In this document: positions 53,979 through 64,000 of the stretch, in pieces
Position numbering within the stretch: position 1 is the first letter of the stretch
Layout of the letters: every line of letters starts with the position of its first letter
NCBI GenBank assembly: GCA_001794825.1
Contig: MGLK01000035.1
Location: 1-64,000, forward strand
Direction of reading: 5' to 3'
From: Caulobacterales bacterium RIFCSPHIGHO2_01_FULL_70_19
Lineage (GTDB): Bacteria > Pseudomonadota > Alphaproteobacteria > Caulobacterales > Caulobacteraceae
DNA length: 64,000 nucleotides
Program-made: the position numbers and the translations under genes
Notes under the pieces: model-generated
The model's database searches: none
Told to the model about the DNA's origin: nothing
What the model saw: the letters and a program-made list of their open reading frames with translations, nothing else

Positions 53979-55358
53979 TCAGCGACGCGCCGGCGCCGTG
54001 GTCCCGCGGCCGCGGCCGCGCAGCTTGGCCTTCTTGATCAGGCCTTCGTACTGGTGGGCCAGCAGGTGCGACTGGATCTGCGCCACCGTGTCCATGGTCA
54101 CCGAGACGACGATCAGGATCGAGGTGCCGCCGATGACCGCCGGCCCCATGCCCGAGTTGGCCATGAGCATCTCCGGCACCAGGCAGACGGCGGTGATGTA
54201 GGCGGCGCCGATCACGGTCAGGCGGGTCAGCACGTAGTCGAGATACTCCGCCGTCCGCTTGCCCGGGCGGATGCCCGGCAGGAAGCCGCCGTACTTGCGC
54301 AGGTTCTCGGCCGTGTCCTCCGGATTGAAGGTGATCGAGGTGTAGAAGAAGGTGAAGAAGATGATCAGCGCGCCGTAGAAGACCATGAAGATCGGCCGGC
54401 CGTGCTGCATCTCGGCCGTGACGACCGGCAGCCAGCTCATCCACGACGGCAGGTCCGCATTGGCGGTCATCTGCGCCACCGTCGTCGGCAGCATCAGCAG
54501 GGACGAGGCGAAGATCGGCGGGATCACGCCGGCGGTGTTGACCTTCAGCGGCAGGAACGAGCGCTCGCCCCCGGCCATCCGGTTGCCTTCCTGGCGCTTC
54601 GGATACTGGATCAGCAGCCGGCGCTGGGCGCGCTCCATGAAGACGATGAACACCACCACGGCCACGGCCATGGCCACGAAGAACAGCAGGGTGAAGGCCG
54701 AGATCTGGCCTTCCTGGGCGAGGCCGAACATGCGGGCGATGGCGCCCGGCAGCACGGCCACGATGCCGGCGAAGATGATCAGCGAGATGCCGTTGCCGAC
54801 GCCGCGCGCCGTCACCTGCTCGCCGAGCCACATCAGGAACATGGTCCCGCCGGTCAGGACGGTGATGGTCGAGACGATGAAGAACAGGCCGGGCTGGTCG
54901 ATCAGCCCCGGCTGGGCGTTGAGGCCGATGGCGATGCCGCCCGACTGGAACAGCGCCAGCACCACGGTCAGGTAGCGCGTGTACTGGTTCAGCTGCTTGC
55001 GGCCGCTCTCGCCGCCTTCCTTCTTCAGCTTCTCCCACGGCGGGTACACCGCGCCGAGCAGCTGCACGATGATCGAGGCCGAGATGTACGGCATGACGTT
55101 CAGCGCGAACACGGCCATGCGCTCGACGGCGCCGCCGGAGAACATGTTGAACATGTCCAGGATGCCGCGCTGGCCGTCCGGGTTCTGGAAGAACTGCAGG
55201 AAGGCCTCGGCGTTGATGCCGGGGATCGGCACATAGGTGCCGATCCGGTAGACCAGCAGGGCCAGGATCGTGAACAGCAGACGTTTGTGCAGCTCGGTCG
55301 CACGGGCGAACGAGCCCATGTTCATGTTTGCTGCGAGTTGTTCGGCGGCCGAAGCCAT
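53979..55358 (-). CDS. secY: protein translocase subunit SecY
   Basis: The 459-residue protein has ten membrane segments and forms the channel of the Sec translocon. Recognisable motifs include YRIGTYVPIPGINAEAF in the plug region, GNRMAGGERSFLPLKVNTAGVIPPIFASSLLMLPTTVAQ and FFTFFYTSITFNPEDTAENLRKYGGFLPGIRPGKRTAEYLDYVL in the cytoplasmic loops that bind SecA and the ribosome. Length and position between rplO and adk are standard. Confidence 0.97.
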   Translation of the reverse strand: MASAAEQLAANMNMGSFARATELHKRLLFTILALLVYRIGTYVPIPGINAEAFLQFFQNPDGQRGILDMFNMFSGGAVERMAVFALNVMPYISASIIVQLLGAVYPPWEKLKKEGGESGRKQLNQYTRYLTVVLALFQSGGIAIGLNAQPGLIDQPGLFFIVSTITVLTGGTMFLMWLGEQVTARGVGNGISLIIFAGIVAVLPGAIARMFGLAQEGQISAFTLLFFVAMAVAVVVFIVFMERAQRRLLIQYPKRQEGNRMAGGERSFLPLKVNTAGVIPPIFASSLLMLPTTVAQMTANADLPSWMSWLPVVTAEMQHGRPIFMVFYGALIIFFTFFYTSITFNPEDTAENLRKYGGFLPGIRPGKRTAEYLDYVLTRLTVIGAAYITAVCLVPEMLMANSGMGPAVIGGTSILIVVSVTMDTVAQIQSHLLAHQYEGLIKKAKLRGRGRGTTAPARR

Positions 55359-55461
55359 GTGTCGTCACCCCGACTGATCAGAACGCGGCGCATCGGACCC
55401 GAAGTCGCCGCCTGCGTCCAGATAGGAGAAGGGCGCCCCCGTGGCGAGGGCGCCCGTCAGC

Positions 55462-56055
55462 TTATTTCGCCGCGGCGGTCCGGCGGGCGCGGGCCGACAC
55501 CTTGTTGGCGTCGCCCTTGGGGGCCTTGGGGGCCGGAGCCTTGCCCTTGGCGGCGTTGCGCTTCTCGACGCGCGCCGCGGCCTTGGCCTCGGCCTCGATG
55601 CGCTGCTGGGTCACCGAGCCGCCGGCGGCCTCGATGGCCTTCACGGCGCCCGAGGAGGCCGACCAGACCACCAGGTTCAGCTTGGCCTTCAGCTCGCCCG
55701 TGCCGAGCACGCGCACGCCGTCCTTGACGCGGCGGATCACGCCGGCGGCCACCAGGGCCTCGCCGTTGATCTCAGACTTGGCGTCCAGCTTGCCGGCGTC
55801 GACCGCGTCCTGCAGGCGCCACAGGTTGACCTCGGCCAGCTTCAGGGCGCCGGGGTTGTTGAAGCCGCGCTTGGGCATGCGCATGTACAGCGGCATCTGG
55901 CCACCTTCGAAGCCCAGCAGGCTGACGCCGGTGCGGGACTTCTGGCCCTTGACGCCGCGGCCCGAGGTCTTGCCCTTGCCCGAGCCCGGGCCCCGGCCGA
56001 CGCGCATGCGCTTCTTGTGGGCGCCTTCGTTGTCGCGGATTTCGTTCAGTTTCAT
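55462..56055 (-). CDS. rplO: 50S ribosomal protein L15 with basic tail
   Basis: The 197-residue protein carries the L15 start [42 protein letters not shown] and [11 protein letters not shown]. The family is usually about 145-160 residues; here about 40 extra residues rich in Lys and Ala form a C-terminal tail. It lies downstream of a 219-bp repeat-rich spacer and upstream of secY. Confidence 0.95.
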   Translation of the reverse strand: MKLNEIRDNEGAHKKRMRVGRGPGSGKGKTSGRGVKGQKSRTGVSLLGFEGGQMPLYMRMPKRGFNNPGALKLAEVNLWRLQDAVDAGKLDAKSEINGEALVAAGVIRRVKDGVRVLGTGELKAKLNLVVWSASSGAVKAIEAAGGSVTQQRIEAEAKAAARVEKRNAAKGKAPAPKAPKGDANKVSARARRTAAAK

Positions 56056-56105
56056 GTGCCTGATCCTTTCGGGTGCTAGCGCCCGGACTCAGTCCGGACT
56101 CGGCT

Positions 56106-56267
56106 GGTTGACTTCAATCTCCCTCCCCGTCCGGGGAGGGTGGCCGCGAGGCGGCCGGGTGGGGACGGCGTCAACCGCCATCCCGGAACGCAATGAAGGG
56201 CGGCCTATAGCCGCCCCCGCCGGATCGCTGCAAGCGGCGATCTTCCCTCCCCCCGGAGGGGGAGGGA
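56106..56267. repeat. cluster of hairpins between rpmD and rplO
   Basis: Four hairpins lie in one intergenic gap of a ribosomal operon: CCCTCCCC/GGGGAGGG (56121-56140), GGCCGC/GCGGCC (56142-56156), GGGCGGC/GCCGCCC (56198-56216) and a 10-bp stem at 56244-56267. GGTTGAC (56106-56112) and GTCAACC (56170-56176) form a wider inverted pair. The C-rich palindromes resemble those at 37137 and 41150, but they are not the same sequence. The block could attenuate or process the transcript. Confidence 0.7.
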
Positions 56268-56274
56268 TATCTCG

Positions 56275-56469
56275 TTACTTCTCGACCACTTCCACCATGT
56301 GGCGGACCTTGGCGATCATGCCGCGGACCGAGGGGGTGTCCTCCAGCGTGGACTCGCGGCCCACGCGGTTCAGGCCGAGACCGGCCAGGGTGGCGCGCTG
56401 GTCGGCCTTGCGGCGGATCGGCGAGCCCGTCTGGCGGACGGTGACGGTGGCTTGTTCTTTCTTGGCCAT
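56275..56469 (-). CDS. rpmD: 50S ribosomal protein L30
   Basis: The 64-residue protein has [56 protein letters not shown], the conserved L30 fold. It follows rpsE by two bases. L30 binds 5S and 23S rRNA. The long gap downstream before rplO is unusual for this operon. Confidence 0.96.
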   Translation of the reverse strand: MAKKEQATVTVRQTGSPIRRKADQRATLAGLGLNRVGRESTLEDTPSVRGMIAKVRHMVEVVEK

Positions 56470-56471
56470 GA

Positions 56472-57074
56472 TCAGCTCTCGATGGCTTCGGGCGCCGAGG
56501 CGCCGTCGTTGCGGCGACCCATCAGATCCGCGACCTTCTTGCCGCGCTTGGACGCGACCTGGCGGGGCGAGGACTGGACCTTCAGGGCTTCGAAGGTGGC
56601 GCGGATCATGTTGTAGGGGTTCGACGAGCCGGTCGACTTGCCCACGACGTCCTGGACGCCGAGGGTTTCGAGGACCGCGCGCATCGGACCGCCCGCGATG
56701 ACGCCGGTGCCCGGAGGGGCCGCGCGCATCATGATCTTGCCGGCGCCCCAGCGGCCCTGACCGTCGTGGTGCAGGGTGCGGTTCTCGCGCAGCGGCACGC
56801 GGATCATCGTCTTCTTGGCTTCTTCGGTCGCCTTGCGGATCGCTTCCGGCACTTCGCGCGCCTTGCCGTGACCGAAGCCGACGCGGCCCTTGCCGTCGCC
56901 GACGACCATCAGGGCCGCGAACGAGAACCGGCGGCCGCCCTTCACGGTGGCGGCGACGCGGTTGATGTGCACCAGCTTCTCGACGATGTCCGAGTCCGGA
57001 CCGTCGGCGGCGGGAGCGTTGCGGTTGTCGCGACGGTTACGGTCGCCGCCGCCGCGGTTGGGTTCACGAGCCAT
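56472..57074 (-). CDS. rpsE: 30S ribosomal protein S5
   Basis: The 200-residue protein has the double-stranded RNA-binding start [52 protein letters not shown] and the C-terminal domain [44 protein letters not shown]. An Arg/Asn-rich N-terminal extension of about 30 residues is present. S5 takes part in decoding accuracy. Confidence 0.97.
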   Translation of the reverse strand: MAREPNRGGGDRNRRDNRNAPAADGPDSDIVEKLVHINRVAATVKGGRRFSFAALMVVGDGKGRVGFGHGKAREVPEAIRKATEEAKKTMIRVPLRENRTLHHDGQGRWGAGKIMMRAAPPGTGVIAGGPMRAVLETLGVQDVVGKSTGSSNPYNMIRATFEALKVQSSPRQVASKRGKKVADLMGRRNDGASAPEAIES

Positions 57075-57086
57075 GCTTCTCGTCCC

Positions 57087-57443
57087 TTAGAAGTTCAGGC
57101 CGGCTTCGCGCGCGGCCTCCGCCAGGGCCTTGACCCGGCCGTGATAGATGTAGCCGCCACGGTCGAAGACGACGTCCTTGACGCCCTTCTCGATGGCGCG
57201 CTCCGCGATCAGCTTGCCGATCTTGGTGGCGGCCGCGACGTCCGAGCCCTTCGCCCCCTTGCCGCCTTCCAGCGACGAGGCCGAGGCGACGGTGACGCCC
57301 TTGGCGTCGTCGATGATCTGGGCCGAGATGTTCTTGTCCGACCGGTAGACCGACAGGCGCAGGCGGCCGTTGGCCACGGCCTTCAGGCGGCGACGGGTGC
57401 GCTCGGCGCGACGCTTGGCGTTTTGCTTGAGAGTGGTGGCCAT
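57087..57443 (-). CDS. rplR: 50S ribosomal protein L18
   Basis: The 118-residue protein has [49 protein letters not shown] and the end [29 protein letters not shown], as in all L18 proteins. It binds 5S rRNA in the central protuberance. It lies three bases after rplF. Confidence 0.97.
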   Translation of the reverse strand: MATTLKQNAKRRAERTRRRLKAVANGRLRLSVYRSDKNISAQIIDDAKGVTVASASSLEGGKGAKGSDVAAATKIGKLIAERAIEKGVKDVVFDRGGYIYHGRVKALAEAAREAGLNF

Positions 57444-57446
57444 GGC

Positions 57447-57980
57447 TTACTTCTTCTTGCCTTCCTTGCGGCGCACGGACTCGCCCGCATAGCGGACGCC
57501 CTTGCCCTTGTAGGGCTCCGGCGGACGCAGCTTGCGGATCACGGCGGCGATCTGGCCGACGGCCTGCTTGTCGACGCCCGAGATCTTGATCTCGGTCTGC
57601 TTCGGCACCGCGAAGGTCACGCCGGCCGGCGGGTCGATGTCGACGTCGTGCGAGAAGCCGAGCTGCAGCGACAGCTGGCTGCCCTTCATCGCCGCGCGAT
57701 AGCCCACGCCGACCAGCTCCAGCGTCTTGTCGAAGCCGGTGGTGACGCCGGTGACCATGTTGTCGACCAGGGTCCGCGACAGGCCCCACATCGCGCGGGC
57801 GCGCGGGGTGTCCGAACGCGGGGTCAGCGACAGCTCGTCGCCTTCCTGCCGGATCTCGATCTCTTCGGCGACGGTCCAGGTGCGTTCGCCCTTGGGACCC
57901 TTCACCGACACGGTCTGGCCGTTGAGCGTGACGGTCACGCCCTTCGGGATCGCGATGGATTTCTTGCCGATACGGGACAT
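57447..57980 (-). CDS. rplF: 50S ribosomal protein L6
   Basis: The 177-residue protein starts [35 protein letters not shown] and contains [27 protein letters not shown] and [25 protein letters not shown] at the end. Both L6 repeats are present. It sits near the factor-binding site of the 50S subunit. Confidence 0.97.
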   Translation of the reverse strand: MSRIGKKSIAIPKGVTVTLNGQTVSVKGPKGERTWTVAEEIEIRQEGDELSLTPRSDTPRARAMWGLSRTLVDNMVTGVTTGFDKTLELVGVGYRAAMKGSQLSLQLGFSHDVDIDPPAGVTFAVPKQTEIKISGVDKQAVGQIAAVIRKLRPPEPYKGKGVRYAGESVRRKEGKKK

Positions 57981-57981
57981 C

Positions 57982-58380
57982 TTAGTAGACCCTGCAGAGA
58001 ACTTCGCCGCCCACGTTGGCCTCGCGGGCCGCGGCGTCGGACATGACGCCCTTGGACGTCGAAAGGATCGAGATGCCGAGGCCGTTCTTGACCGGCTTCA
58101 GGTCGCTGATGGCCGAGTAGACGCGACGGCCGGGCTTCGACACGCGGCTGATCTCGGCGATCACCGGGGCGCCGTCGAAATACTTCAGCTCGATCTCGAA
58201 CTGCGGAAACTCGCCCGGGTTCTGCACCAGGTTGTAGCCGCGGATGTAGCCCTCGTCCTGCAGCACGTCGAGGACGCGCTGGCGCAGACGCGAGGCCGGG
58301 GTCAGCACCTTCGAACGCTTGCGGGTCGCGGCGTTCTTGATGCGGGCGATCATGTCGCTCAGGGGATCGTTGATCATCAT
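57982..58380 (-). CDS. rpsH: 30S ribosomal protein S8
   Basis: The 132-residue protein has [46 protein letters not shown] and the C-terminal [31 protein letters not shown], both typical of S8, which organises the central domain of 16S rRNA. Its stop lies one base before the rplF start. A second ATG directly follows the first. Confidence 0.97.
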   Translation of the reverse strand: MMINDPLSDMIARIKNAATRKRSKVLTPASRLRQRVLDVLQDEGYIRGYNLVQNPGEFPQFEIELKYFDGAPVIAEISRVSKPGRRVYSAISDLKPVKNGLGISILSTSKGVMSDAAAREANVGGEVLCRVY

Positions 58381-58396
58381 GACTGTCTGTCTCCCC

Positions 58397-58702
58397 TTAC
58401 CAGCTCGACTTCGTCAGGCCGGGGATCTGACCCAGGTTGCCCAGCTCACGCAGGGCGATCCGGCTCATCTTCAGCTTGCGATAGTAGGCGCGCGGACGGC
58501 CCGTCACCTCGCAGCGGTTGCGGATGCGGTTCGGCGCCGAGTTGCGCGGCAGCTGCGCCAGCTTCAGGCGCGCCTCGAAGCGCTCCTCCAGCGGCAGCGA
58601 CTCGTCGTTGGCGGTCGCCTTCAGGGCGGCGCGCTTGTCGGCGTATTTCGCGACGAGGGCCTTGACCATCTCGTTGCGGTTCACGGCGGACTTCTTAGCC
58701 AT
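58397..58702 (-). CDS. rpsN: 30S ribosomal protein S14
   Basis: The 101-residue protein is the long, zinc-free type: it lacks the two CxxC pairs, and [94 protein letters not shown] is the usual sequence. It belongs to the head of the 30S subunit. Confidence 0.97.
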   Translation of the reverse strand: MAKKSAVNRNEMVKALVAKYADKRAALKATANDESLPLEERFEARLKLAQLPRNSAPNRIRNRCEVTGRPRAYYRKLKMSRIALRELGNLGQIPGLTKSSW

Positions 58703-58721
58703 TGTTCTCTTCCCTTCCCGC

Positions 58722-59279
58722 TCAGTTCACGAACGGGAACTTGAACTCGGTGAGAAGGGCCTTGGCCTCCTCATCGGTCTTGGCCGTGGTGCAGACAACG
58801 ATGTCCATGCCCCACATCTGGTCGATCTGGTCGTAGTTGATCTCGGGGAACACGATGTGCTCCTTCAGACCGGTGGCGTAGTTGCCGCGACCGTCGAACG
58901 AGGTGCCCTTCAGGCCCCGGAAATCCTTCACGCGCGGCAGCGCGATGGTGATGAACCGGTCCAGGAACTCGTACATCTGGTCGCCGCGCAGGGTGACCTT
59001 GCCGCCGATGACCATGCCTTCGCGCAGCTTGAAGCCGGCGATGGAGTTGCGGGCCTTGGTCGGCACGGCCTTCTGGCCGGCGATCGCGGTCAGGTCCTTG
59101 AGGGCGGCGGTCGCCTTCTTGGAGTCGGCCACGGCTTCGCCGATGCCCATGTTCAGGACGATCTTGTCCAGCTTGGGCACCTGCATCTCGTTGGTGTAGC
59201 CGAACTTGTCCTTCATCGCCTTGCGGATGCGCGAGACGTATTCGGACTTCAGCCGCGGGGTGTACTTCTCGGTAGCCAT
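58722..59279 (-). CDS. rplE: 50S ribosomal protein L5
   Basis: The 185-residue protein has [50 protein letters not shown] and [17 protein letters not shown]-like [30 protein letters not shown]. It binds 5S rRNA and P-site tRNA. The start overlaps the rplX stop by one base (TGATG). Confidence 0.97.
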   Translation of the reverse strand: MATEKYTPRLKSEYVSRIRKAMKDKFGYTNEMQVPKLDKIVLNMGIGEAVADSKKATAALKDLTAIAGQKAVPTKARNSIAGFKLREGMVIGGKVTLRGDQMYEFLDRFITIALPRVKDFRGLKGTSFDGRGNYATGLKEHIVFPEINYDQIDQMWGMDIVVCTTAKTDEEAKALLTEFKFPFVN

Positions 59280-59587
59280 CAGATGACGTCTCCCGTCGTC
59301 TTGGCGAAGCGAACCTTCTTGCCGTCTTCCTCACGGAAGCCGACGCGGGTCGGCTTGCCGTTGGCGTCGGCGATCGCGACGTTCGACAGGTGAAGCGACG
59401 CTTCCTTGTTCTTGATGCCCCCTTGCGGGTCCATCTGGGTCGGGCGGGTGTGGCGCTGGACCATGTTGATCCCCTGCACCACCACGCGGTTCTCGGTCGG
59501 AAGGACCTTGAGGACCTGGCCGGTGCGGCCCTTGTCCTTGCCGGTCAGGACGACGACGTTGTCGCCCTTCTTGATCTTGGCGGCCAT
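59279..59587 (-). CDS. rplX: 50S ribosomal protein L24
   Basis: The 102-residue protein starts at ATG 59587: [49 protein letters not shown]. This is the KOW motif and the assembly-initiator segment of L24. A longer open frame upstream runs into rplN and is not used. Confidence 0.96.
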   Translation of the reverse strand: MAAKIKKGDNVVVLTGKDKGRTGQVLKVLPTENRVVVQGINMVQRHTRPTQMDPQGGIKNKEASLHLSNVAIADANGKPTRVGFREEDGKKVRFAKTTGDVI

Positions 59588-59589
59588 GG

Positions 59590-59958
59590 TTACAGGACCT
59601 CCGGGGCCAGTGAGATGATCTTCATGTGGTTCTTGGCGCGCAGCTCGCGCGGAACCGGGCCGAAGATGCGGGTGCCGACCGGCTCGTTCTGCTTGTTGAC
59701 GATGACGGCGGCCGACTTGTCGAAACGGATGACAGAGCCGTCCTTGCGCATGATGTCCTTGGCGGTGCGCACGACGATGGCGCGCACGACGTCGCCCTTC
59801 TTCACGCGGCCGCGCGGAATCGCTTCCTTCACCGAAGCGACGATCGTGTCGCCCACCGAGGCGTAGCGGCGCTTGGAGCCGCCCAGCACCTTGATGCACA
59901 TGACCCGGCGGGCGCCCGAGTTGTCGGCCACCTCCAGGTTAGTTTGCATCTGGATCAT
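59590..59958 (-). CDS. rplN: 50S ribosomal protein L14
   Basis: The 122-residue protein has the invariant [37 protein letters not shown] start and [46 protein letters not shown]. It bridges 50S and 30S subunits. It is two bases upstream of rplX. Confidence 0.97.
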   Translation of the reverse strand: MIQMQTNLEVADNSGARRVMCIKVLGGSKRRYASVGDTIVASVKEAIPRGRVKKGDVVRAIVVRTAKDIMRKDGSVIRFDKSAAVIVNKQNEPVGTRIFGPVPRELRAKNHMKIISLAPEVL

Positions 59959-59976
59959 GGGATCCGATCCTTCTTC

Positions 59977-60216
59977 TTACGAAGCCGAGGCGGGCAGGAC
60001 TTCCCACCGCTTCAGCTTGGACTTCGGGGCGCACTCGACGATGCGGGCCAGGTCGCCGACCTTGAGGGCGTTGGCTTCGTCGTGGGCGTGATACTTCTTG
60101 GACAGACGGACGGTCTTCTTCAGGACCGGGTGCAGCAGGGTGCGCTCGACCTTGACGACAACGGTCTTGTCGCCCTTGTCGGAGACGACCACGCCTTCGA
60201 GAATTCGCTTCGGCAT
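59977..60216 (-). CDS. rpsQ: 30S ribosomal protein S17
   Basis: ATG 60216 gives a 79-residue protein with [47 protein letters not shown], the S17 OB-fold. A longer frame of 11 residues upstream is not part of the family. S17 binds the 5' domain of 16S rRNA. Confidence 0.96.
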   Translation of the reverse strand: MPKRILEGVVVSDKGDKTVVVKVERTLLHPVLKKTVRLSKKYHAHDEANALKVGDLARIVECAPKSKLKRWEVLPASAS

Positions 60217-60226
60217 CTTCGTTCCC

Positions 60227-60424
60227 TTAAGCGACGGTCCGCTTCTCACGCAGCAGCGTGGAGATGCGGGCGATGTCCTTGCGCACTTCCGAGACCCGGT
60301 GGGTCTTTTCCATCTGGCCGGTGGCGGCCTGGAAGCGCAGGTTGAACTGTTCCTTCTTGAGCTTCAGCAGCTCGTCGGACAGCTGGTCGACGGTTTGCGA
60401 CCGGAGATCGGCGATCTTGGTCAT
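60227..60424 (-). CDS. rpmC: 50S ribosomal protein L29
   Basis: The 65-residue helical protein has [58 protein letters not shown], the whole L29 hairpin. The start overlaps the rplP stop by one base (TGATG). It lies near the peptide exit and contacts trigger factor. Confidence 0.96.
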   Translation of the reverse strand: MTKIADLRSQTVDQLSDELLKLKKEQFNLRFQAATGQMEKTHRVSEVRKDIARISTLLREKRTVA

Positions 60425-60864
60425 CAGGCAGCGGCCTCCGTGTGGGCGATGCCGGCGTCGAGGCGGGTGACCACCTTGGTGCGGACCGGCAGCTTGGCGG
60501 CGCCGAGGCGCAGCGCCTCGCGGGCGATGTCGTCCGGCACGCCGTCGATTTCGAACAGGATGCGGCCCGGGTGGCAGCGCGCGGCCCAGTGGTCCACGGC
60601 GCCCTTGCCCTTGCCCATCCGGACTTCCGCCGGCTTGCCGGTGACCGGCAGGTCCGGGAACACCCGGATCCACACCCGGCCCTGACGCTTCATCTGGCGG
60701 GTGATCGCGCGGCGGGCCGCCTCGATCTGACGCGCGGTGATGCGCTCCGGCTCGACCGTCTTCAGCCCGTACGAGCCGAAGTTCAGCGAGAAGCCGCCCT
60801 TGGCCGAACCGTGGATGCGGCCCTTGAAGGCCTTGCGGTACTTGGTCTTCTTCGGTTGCAGCAT
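60424..60864 (-). CDS. rplP: 50S ribosomal protein L16
   Basis: The 146-residue protein has [56 protein letters not shown] and [40 protein letters not shown], typical of L16. It contacts the A-site tRNA elbow. Confidence 0.97.
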   Translation of the reverse strand: MLQPKKTKYRKAFKGRIHGSAKGGFSLNFGSYGLKTVEPERITARQIEAARRAITRQMKRQGRVWIRVFPDLPVTGKPAEVRMGKGKGAVDHWAARCHPGRILFEIDGVPDDIAREALRLGAAKLPVRTKVVTRLDAGIAHTEAAA

Positions 60865-60867
60865 GAC

Positions 60868-61623
60868 TTAGCTCTCACGTCCCCGGTCGCGACGCGGACC
60901 GCGGTCGCCGCGGGGGCCGCCGCGCTCGCGGCCTTCATTCGACGACGGACCCGAGGCTTCCTGGGCCCAACGCTTGTCCTGGGCCATCGGGTCGTGCTCG
61001 AGGACCTCGCCCTTGAACACCCAGACCTTCACGCCGATGATGCCGTACGTCGTCTTGGCCTCGTAGAAGCCGTAGTCGATGTCGGCGCGCAGGGTGTGCA
61101 GCGGCACGCGGCCTTCGCGATACCACTCCATCCGCGCGATCTCGGCGCCGCCGAGGCGGCCCGACACGTTGATGCGGACGCCCTTGGCGCCGAGGCGCAT
61201 GGCCGACTGCATCGCGCGCTTCATGGCGCGACGGAAGGCGATCCGGCGCTCGAGCTGCTGGGCGATGTTCTCGGCGATCAGCTGGGCGTCGGTTTCCGGC
61301 TTGCGGACCTCGACGATGTTCAGGTGAACCTCGCCTTCGGTCTGGGCCGAGATGTCCTTGCGCAGCTTCTCGATGTCGGCGCCCTTCTTGCCGATCACGA
61401 CGCCCGGACGGGCGGCGTAGATCGTCACGCGGCACTTCTTGTGCGGGCGCTCGATGATGATGCGCGACACGCCGGCGGCCGACAGGCGCTCCTTCAGCCA
61501 CTCGCGCAGCTTCAGGTCCTGGTGCAGCAGCTTGGCGTAGTCGGCGCCGCCGGCGAACCAGCGGCTGTCCCAGGTGCGGTTGACGCCGAGCCGCAGCCCG
61601 ACCGGATTGACTTTCTGACCCAT
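60868..61623 (-). CDS. rpsC: 30S ribosomal protein S3
   Basis: The 251-residue protein has [47 protein letters not shown], a KH domain around [17 protein letters not shown] and the C-terminal domain with [16 protein letters not shown]. An Arg/Gly-rich tail of about 30 residues follows. S3 forms part of the mRNA entry channel. The ATG overlaps the rplV stop by one base. Confidence 0.97.
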   Translation of the reverse strand: MGQKVNPVGLRLGVNRTWDSRWFAGGADYAKLLHQDLKLREWLKERLSAAGVSRIIIERPHKKCRVTIYAARPGVVIGKKGADIEKLRKDISAQTEGEVHLNIVEVRKPETDAQLIAENIAQQLERRIAFRRAMKRAMQSAMRLGAKGVRINVSGRLGGAEIARMEWYREGRVPLHTLRADIDYGFYEAKTTYGIIGVKVWVFKGEVLEHDPMAQDKRWAQEASGPSSNEGRERGGPRGDRGPRRDRGRES

Positions 61624-62003
61624 CAGGCGGCCTCGCCGGCTTCACGGACCACGATGGTGATCTCGCTGAACGGTTTCAGGATGCGCGACGAGCGGCCGCG
61701 AGCACGGCTCGCGAAACGCTTCATCACCAGGTTCTTGCCCACGAAGGCCTCGGCGACGACCAGGTTGTCGATGTCGAGGTTGTGGTTGTTCTCGGCGTTG
61801 GAGATGGCCGAGTACAGGACCTTGCGGACGTCGGTGGCGATGCGCTTGCGGCTGAATTCCAGCTCGTTGAGCGCCTTCTGCACCGGCAGGCCGCGGATCG
61901 AGGCGGCGACCAGGTTCAGCTTCTGGGGGCTGATCCGGACGTTCACCAGCTTGGCGCGGGCCTCGGTGTTGCCGACCCGACGGGGGTTCTTGGTCTGGGC
62001 CAT
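61623..62003 (-). CDS. rplV: 50S ribosomal protein L22
   Basis: The 126-residue protein has [111 protein letters not shown]. The long beta-hairpin lines the peptide exit tunnel, where macrolide resistance changes occur. Confidence 0.97.
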   Translation of the reverse strand: MAQTKNPRRVGNTEARAKLVNVRISPQKLNLVAASIRGLPVQKALNELEFSRKRIATDVRKVLYSAISNAENNHNLDIDNLVVAEAFVGKNLVMKRFASRARGRSSRILKPFSEITIVVREAGEAA

Positions 62004-62006
62004 CGG

Positions 62007-62285
62007 TTACTTCCTCTTGGCCTTCTTGTCCGCCGCGTGGCCCGGGAAGTTCCGGGTCGGGGCGAACTCGCCGAGCTTCATGCCGACCATCTCTTCCGAG
62101 ACGAGCACCGGCACGTGCTTCTGGCCGTTGTGGACGCCGAACGTCAGACCGACGAACTGCGGCAGGATGGTGGAGCGGCGCGACCAGGTCTTGATCACGT
62201 CCTTGCGGCCCGACGATTGAACGGCGTCGGCCTTCTTGAGCAGATACCCGTCGACGAACGGGCCTTTCCAGGAGGAGCGGGCCAT
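62007..62285 (-). CDS. rpsS: 30S ribosomal protein S19
   Basis: The 92-residue protein has [73 protein letters not shown], the standard S19. It sits in the head of the 30S subunit with S13. Three bases separate its start from the rplB stop. Confidence 0.97.
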   Translation of the reverse strand: MARSSWKGPFVDGYLLKKADAVQSSGRKDVIKTWSRRSTILPQFVGLTFGVHNGQKHVPVLVSEEMVGMKLGEFAPTRNFPGHAADKKAKRK

Positions 62286-62288
62286 CGG

Positions 62289-63122
62289 TTAGCGAGCCTT
62301 CTTCACGTGGCGGGTACGGATGATGAACTTGTCCGTAGCCTTGTTCTTGCGGGTGCGGGTGCCCTTGGTGTCCTTGCCCCACGGCGTGACCGGCGTACGG
62401 CCGCCCGAGGTGCGACCCTCACCACCACCGTGCGGGTGGTCGATCGGGTTCATGGCCACGCCGCGGACGTGCGGACGGAAGCCCATGTGACGCTTGCGGC
62501 CCGCCTTGCCGAGGTTCTGGTTCATGTGGTCGGGGTTCGACACCGCGCCCACCGTGGCCATGCAGCCGTCCAGCACCATGCGGAGCTCGCCCGAGCCGAG
62601 ACGGATCTGGGCGTAGCCCTGGTCGCGGCCGACCAGCTGGGCGTAGGCGCCGGCCGAACGGGCCAGCTGGGCGCCCTTGCCCGGCTTCATCTCGATATTG
62701 TGGATGATCGTACCCACGGGCATCGAGCGCAGCGGCATGGCGTTGCCCGGCTTCACGTCGACGCGCTCGCCGGCCACCACCGTGTCGCCCGCCTTCAGGC
62801 GCTGCGGCGCGATGATGTAGGCCTTCTCGCCGTCCTCATAGGTGATGAGGGCGATGAAGGCGGTCCGGTTCGGGTCGTACTCCAGGCGCTCGACGGTCGC
62901 CGAAGCGAACTTGCGGCGCTTGAAGTCGATCTTGCGGTACAGGGTCTTGGCCCCGCCGCCGCGGAAGCGGACGGCCACGCGACCGCCCTGCCCGCGACCG
63001 CCCGACTTGGTCAGGCCTTCGACGAGCGACTTCTCCGGACGGCCCTTGTGGAGCTCCGAACGGTCGATCAGCACCAGGGCGCGACGGCCCGGCGAGGTCG
63101 GATTGTAGGTCTTCAGAGCCAT
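62289..63122 (-). CDS. rplB: 50S ribosomal protein L2
   Basis: The 277-residue protein has [32 protein letters not shown], the OB and SH3-like domains, and the catalytic-centre end [31 protein letters not shown] with the conserved His. It is needed for subunit joining and peptidyl transfer. Confidence 0.97.
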   Translation of the reverse strand: MALKTYNPTSPGRRALVLIDRSELHKGRPEKSLVEGLTKSGGRGQGGRVAVRFRGGGAKTLYRKIDFKRRKFASATVERLEYDPNRTAFIALITYEDGEKAYIIAPQRLKAGDTVVAGERVDVKPGNAMPLRSMPVGTIIHNIEMKPGKGAQLARSAGAYAQLVGRDQGYAQIRLGSGELRMVLDGCMATVGAVSNPDHMNQNLGKAGRKRHMGFRPHVRGVAMNPIDHPHGGGEGRTSGGRTPVTPWGKDTKGTRTRKNKATDKFIIRTRHVKKAR

Positions 63123-63126
63123 CGGT

Positions 63127-63432
63127 TCAGAGCCCCGTCGTGACGTCGATCGACTGGCCTTCGGCCAGCGTCACGATCGCTTTCTTGATGTCGACCCGAC
63201 GGCCCATGATGCCGCGGAAACGCTTGGTCTTGCCCTTCTGGACGAGGGTGTTGACCTTCAGCACGTTGACCTTGAACAGGGCCTCGACCGCCGCGGCGAT
63301 CTCGTCCTTGGTGGCGTCGTCCGCGACGCGGAACACGACCTTGTTCTGCTCCGACAGGATCGTGGCCTTCTCGGTGATCACCGGAGCCAAAATGGTGTCG
63401 TAGTGCTTGGCGGTGGGTTGAGCGCCGGCCAT
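63127..63432 (-). CDS. rplW: 50S ribosomal protein L23
   Basis: The 101-residue protein has [72 protein letters not shown]23 forms the docking site for SRP and trigger factor at the tunnel exit. Its ATG overlaps the rplD stop by one base (TAATG). Confidence 0.97.
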   Translation of the reverse strand: MAGAQPTAKHYDTILAPVITEKATILSEQNKVVFRVADDATKDEIAAAVEALFKVNVLKVNTLVQKGKTKRFRGIMGRRVDIKKAIVTLAEGQSIDVTTGL

Positions 63433-64000
63433 TACGCGGCCTCCTTCTCAGAGAAGCGCGCCTCGATGGCTTCAACAGCCGCCTTGGTCAGCACCAGCTT
63501 GTCGGCCCGCAGGATGTCATAGACGTTCAGGCCGGCGTTCGGCAGCACGTCGATGTGCGGGATGTTGCGCGCGGCCAGGCCGAAGTTCGCGTCGACTTCC
63601 GGACCGGCGATGATCAGGGCCTTGTTCCAGCCCAGCTTGCCGAACTGCTCGCGCAGCTTGGCGGTCTTGGGCTCCTTGACCGAGACGGTGTCGACGACCA
63701 CCAGGTCGCCGGCCTTGGCCTTGGAGGACAGGGCATGCTTCAGGGCCAGGGCGCGGACCTTCTTCGGCAGCGAGAAGCCGTGCGAACGGACGACCGGGCC
63801 GAAGGCGCGCGAGCCGCCGACGAACTGCGGCGCACGGCGCGAACCGTGACGGGCGCCGCCGGTGCCCTTCTGCTTGTACATCTTCTTGCCGGTGCGAGAG
63901 TTCTCGTTCCGGGTCTGGACCTTGTGGGTGCCGGCGCGGCGCTTGGCCAGCTGCCAGTTGACGTAACGGGCCAGCAGGTCGCCGCGGATGTCGGTGATGC
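63432..64000 (-). CDS. rplD: 50S ribosomal protein L4 (5' end outside the window)
   Basis: The frame is open to the window edge and lacks its N-terminus. The visible part begins [39 protein letters not shown], then [23 protein letters not shown], the L4 loop that lines the exit tunnel, and ends ...[20 protein letters not shown]. An internal ATG at 63881 is not the start. About 15 or more residues are missing at the 5' side. Confidence 0.95.
   Translation of the reverse strand, partial: ITDIRGDLLARYVNWQLAKRRAGTHKVQTRNENSRTGKKMYKQKGTGGARHGSRRAPQFVGGSRAFGPVVRSHGFSLPKKVRALALKHALSSKAKAGDLVVVDTVSVKEPKTAKLREQFGKLGWNKALIIAGPEVDANFGLAARNIPHIDVLPNAGLNVYDILRADKLVLTKAAVEAIEARFSEKEAA

Overview
The window comes from a high-GC alphaproteobacterium, most likely Caulobacterales and Brevundimonas- or Caulobacter-like. 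This rests on the S10-spc-alpha ribosomal gene order with adk after secY, on two DUF2336 proteins, on a CC0125/CC1285-type lipoprotein, on an ATP12 chaperone gene and on strongly GC-rich coding. The genus is an inference.

Positions 1 to about 9,815 are the right part of an integrated mobile element with visibly lower GC than the rest. Its right boundary is a 3' half of a tRNA-Thr(UGU) gene (9765-9814) that has no 5' half, and a tyrosine integrase lies just inside it. A leftward set of tightly overlapping genes follows: integrase, an unknown 420-residue protein, an AlpA-like excisionase/regulator, a coiled-coil protein, three small unknown proteins (one of only 44 residues) and a PrimPol-PriCT-VapE primase/helicase. 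Beyond these lie a non-coding region with an 18-bp inverted repeat built of CCTGTTCC motifs, a small divergent regulatory locus with two related 17-bp palindromes flanking eight perfect 13-bp tandem repeats, and the left edge of the window. The gene content (integrase, AlpA, primase-helicase, no structural phage genes seen) resembles a P4/PICI-type phage satellite or a replicative genomic island. The left end of the element lies outside the window.

Positions 9,815 to about 50,000 are ordinary chromosome: feoAB behind a Fur-box-like site, a lipoprotein cytochrome c, an RND efflux pump with its fusion protein, a class II aldolase and a beta-barrel protein, a DUF2336/NAD kinase/Hpt cluster, a lytic transglycosylase, TonB- and ThiO-like genes, GTP-dependent PEP carboxykinase, a methyltransferase, three pseudouridine synthases, a GST/MarR pair, a MerR-type regulator with a mer-like operator facing a glutaredoxin-MauE fusion gene, propionyl-CoA carboxylase beta chain, ATP12, crcB, rarA, a DegQ/HtrA protease, an MFS exporter, an ABC exporter pair, a GNAT enzyme and a DUF4180 protein. 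Several intergenic gaps hold GC-rich inverted repeats of a shared MITE/REP-like type.

Positions 50,056 to 64,000 are the leftward ribosomal superoperon, read from rplD (cut by the right edge) to rplQ, which ends at a strong hairpin terminator. It departs from the usual layout in two ways: a TonB-like gene sits between adk and rpsM, and a 219-bp spacer rich in hairpins sits between rpmD and rplO.
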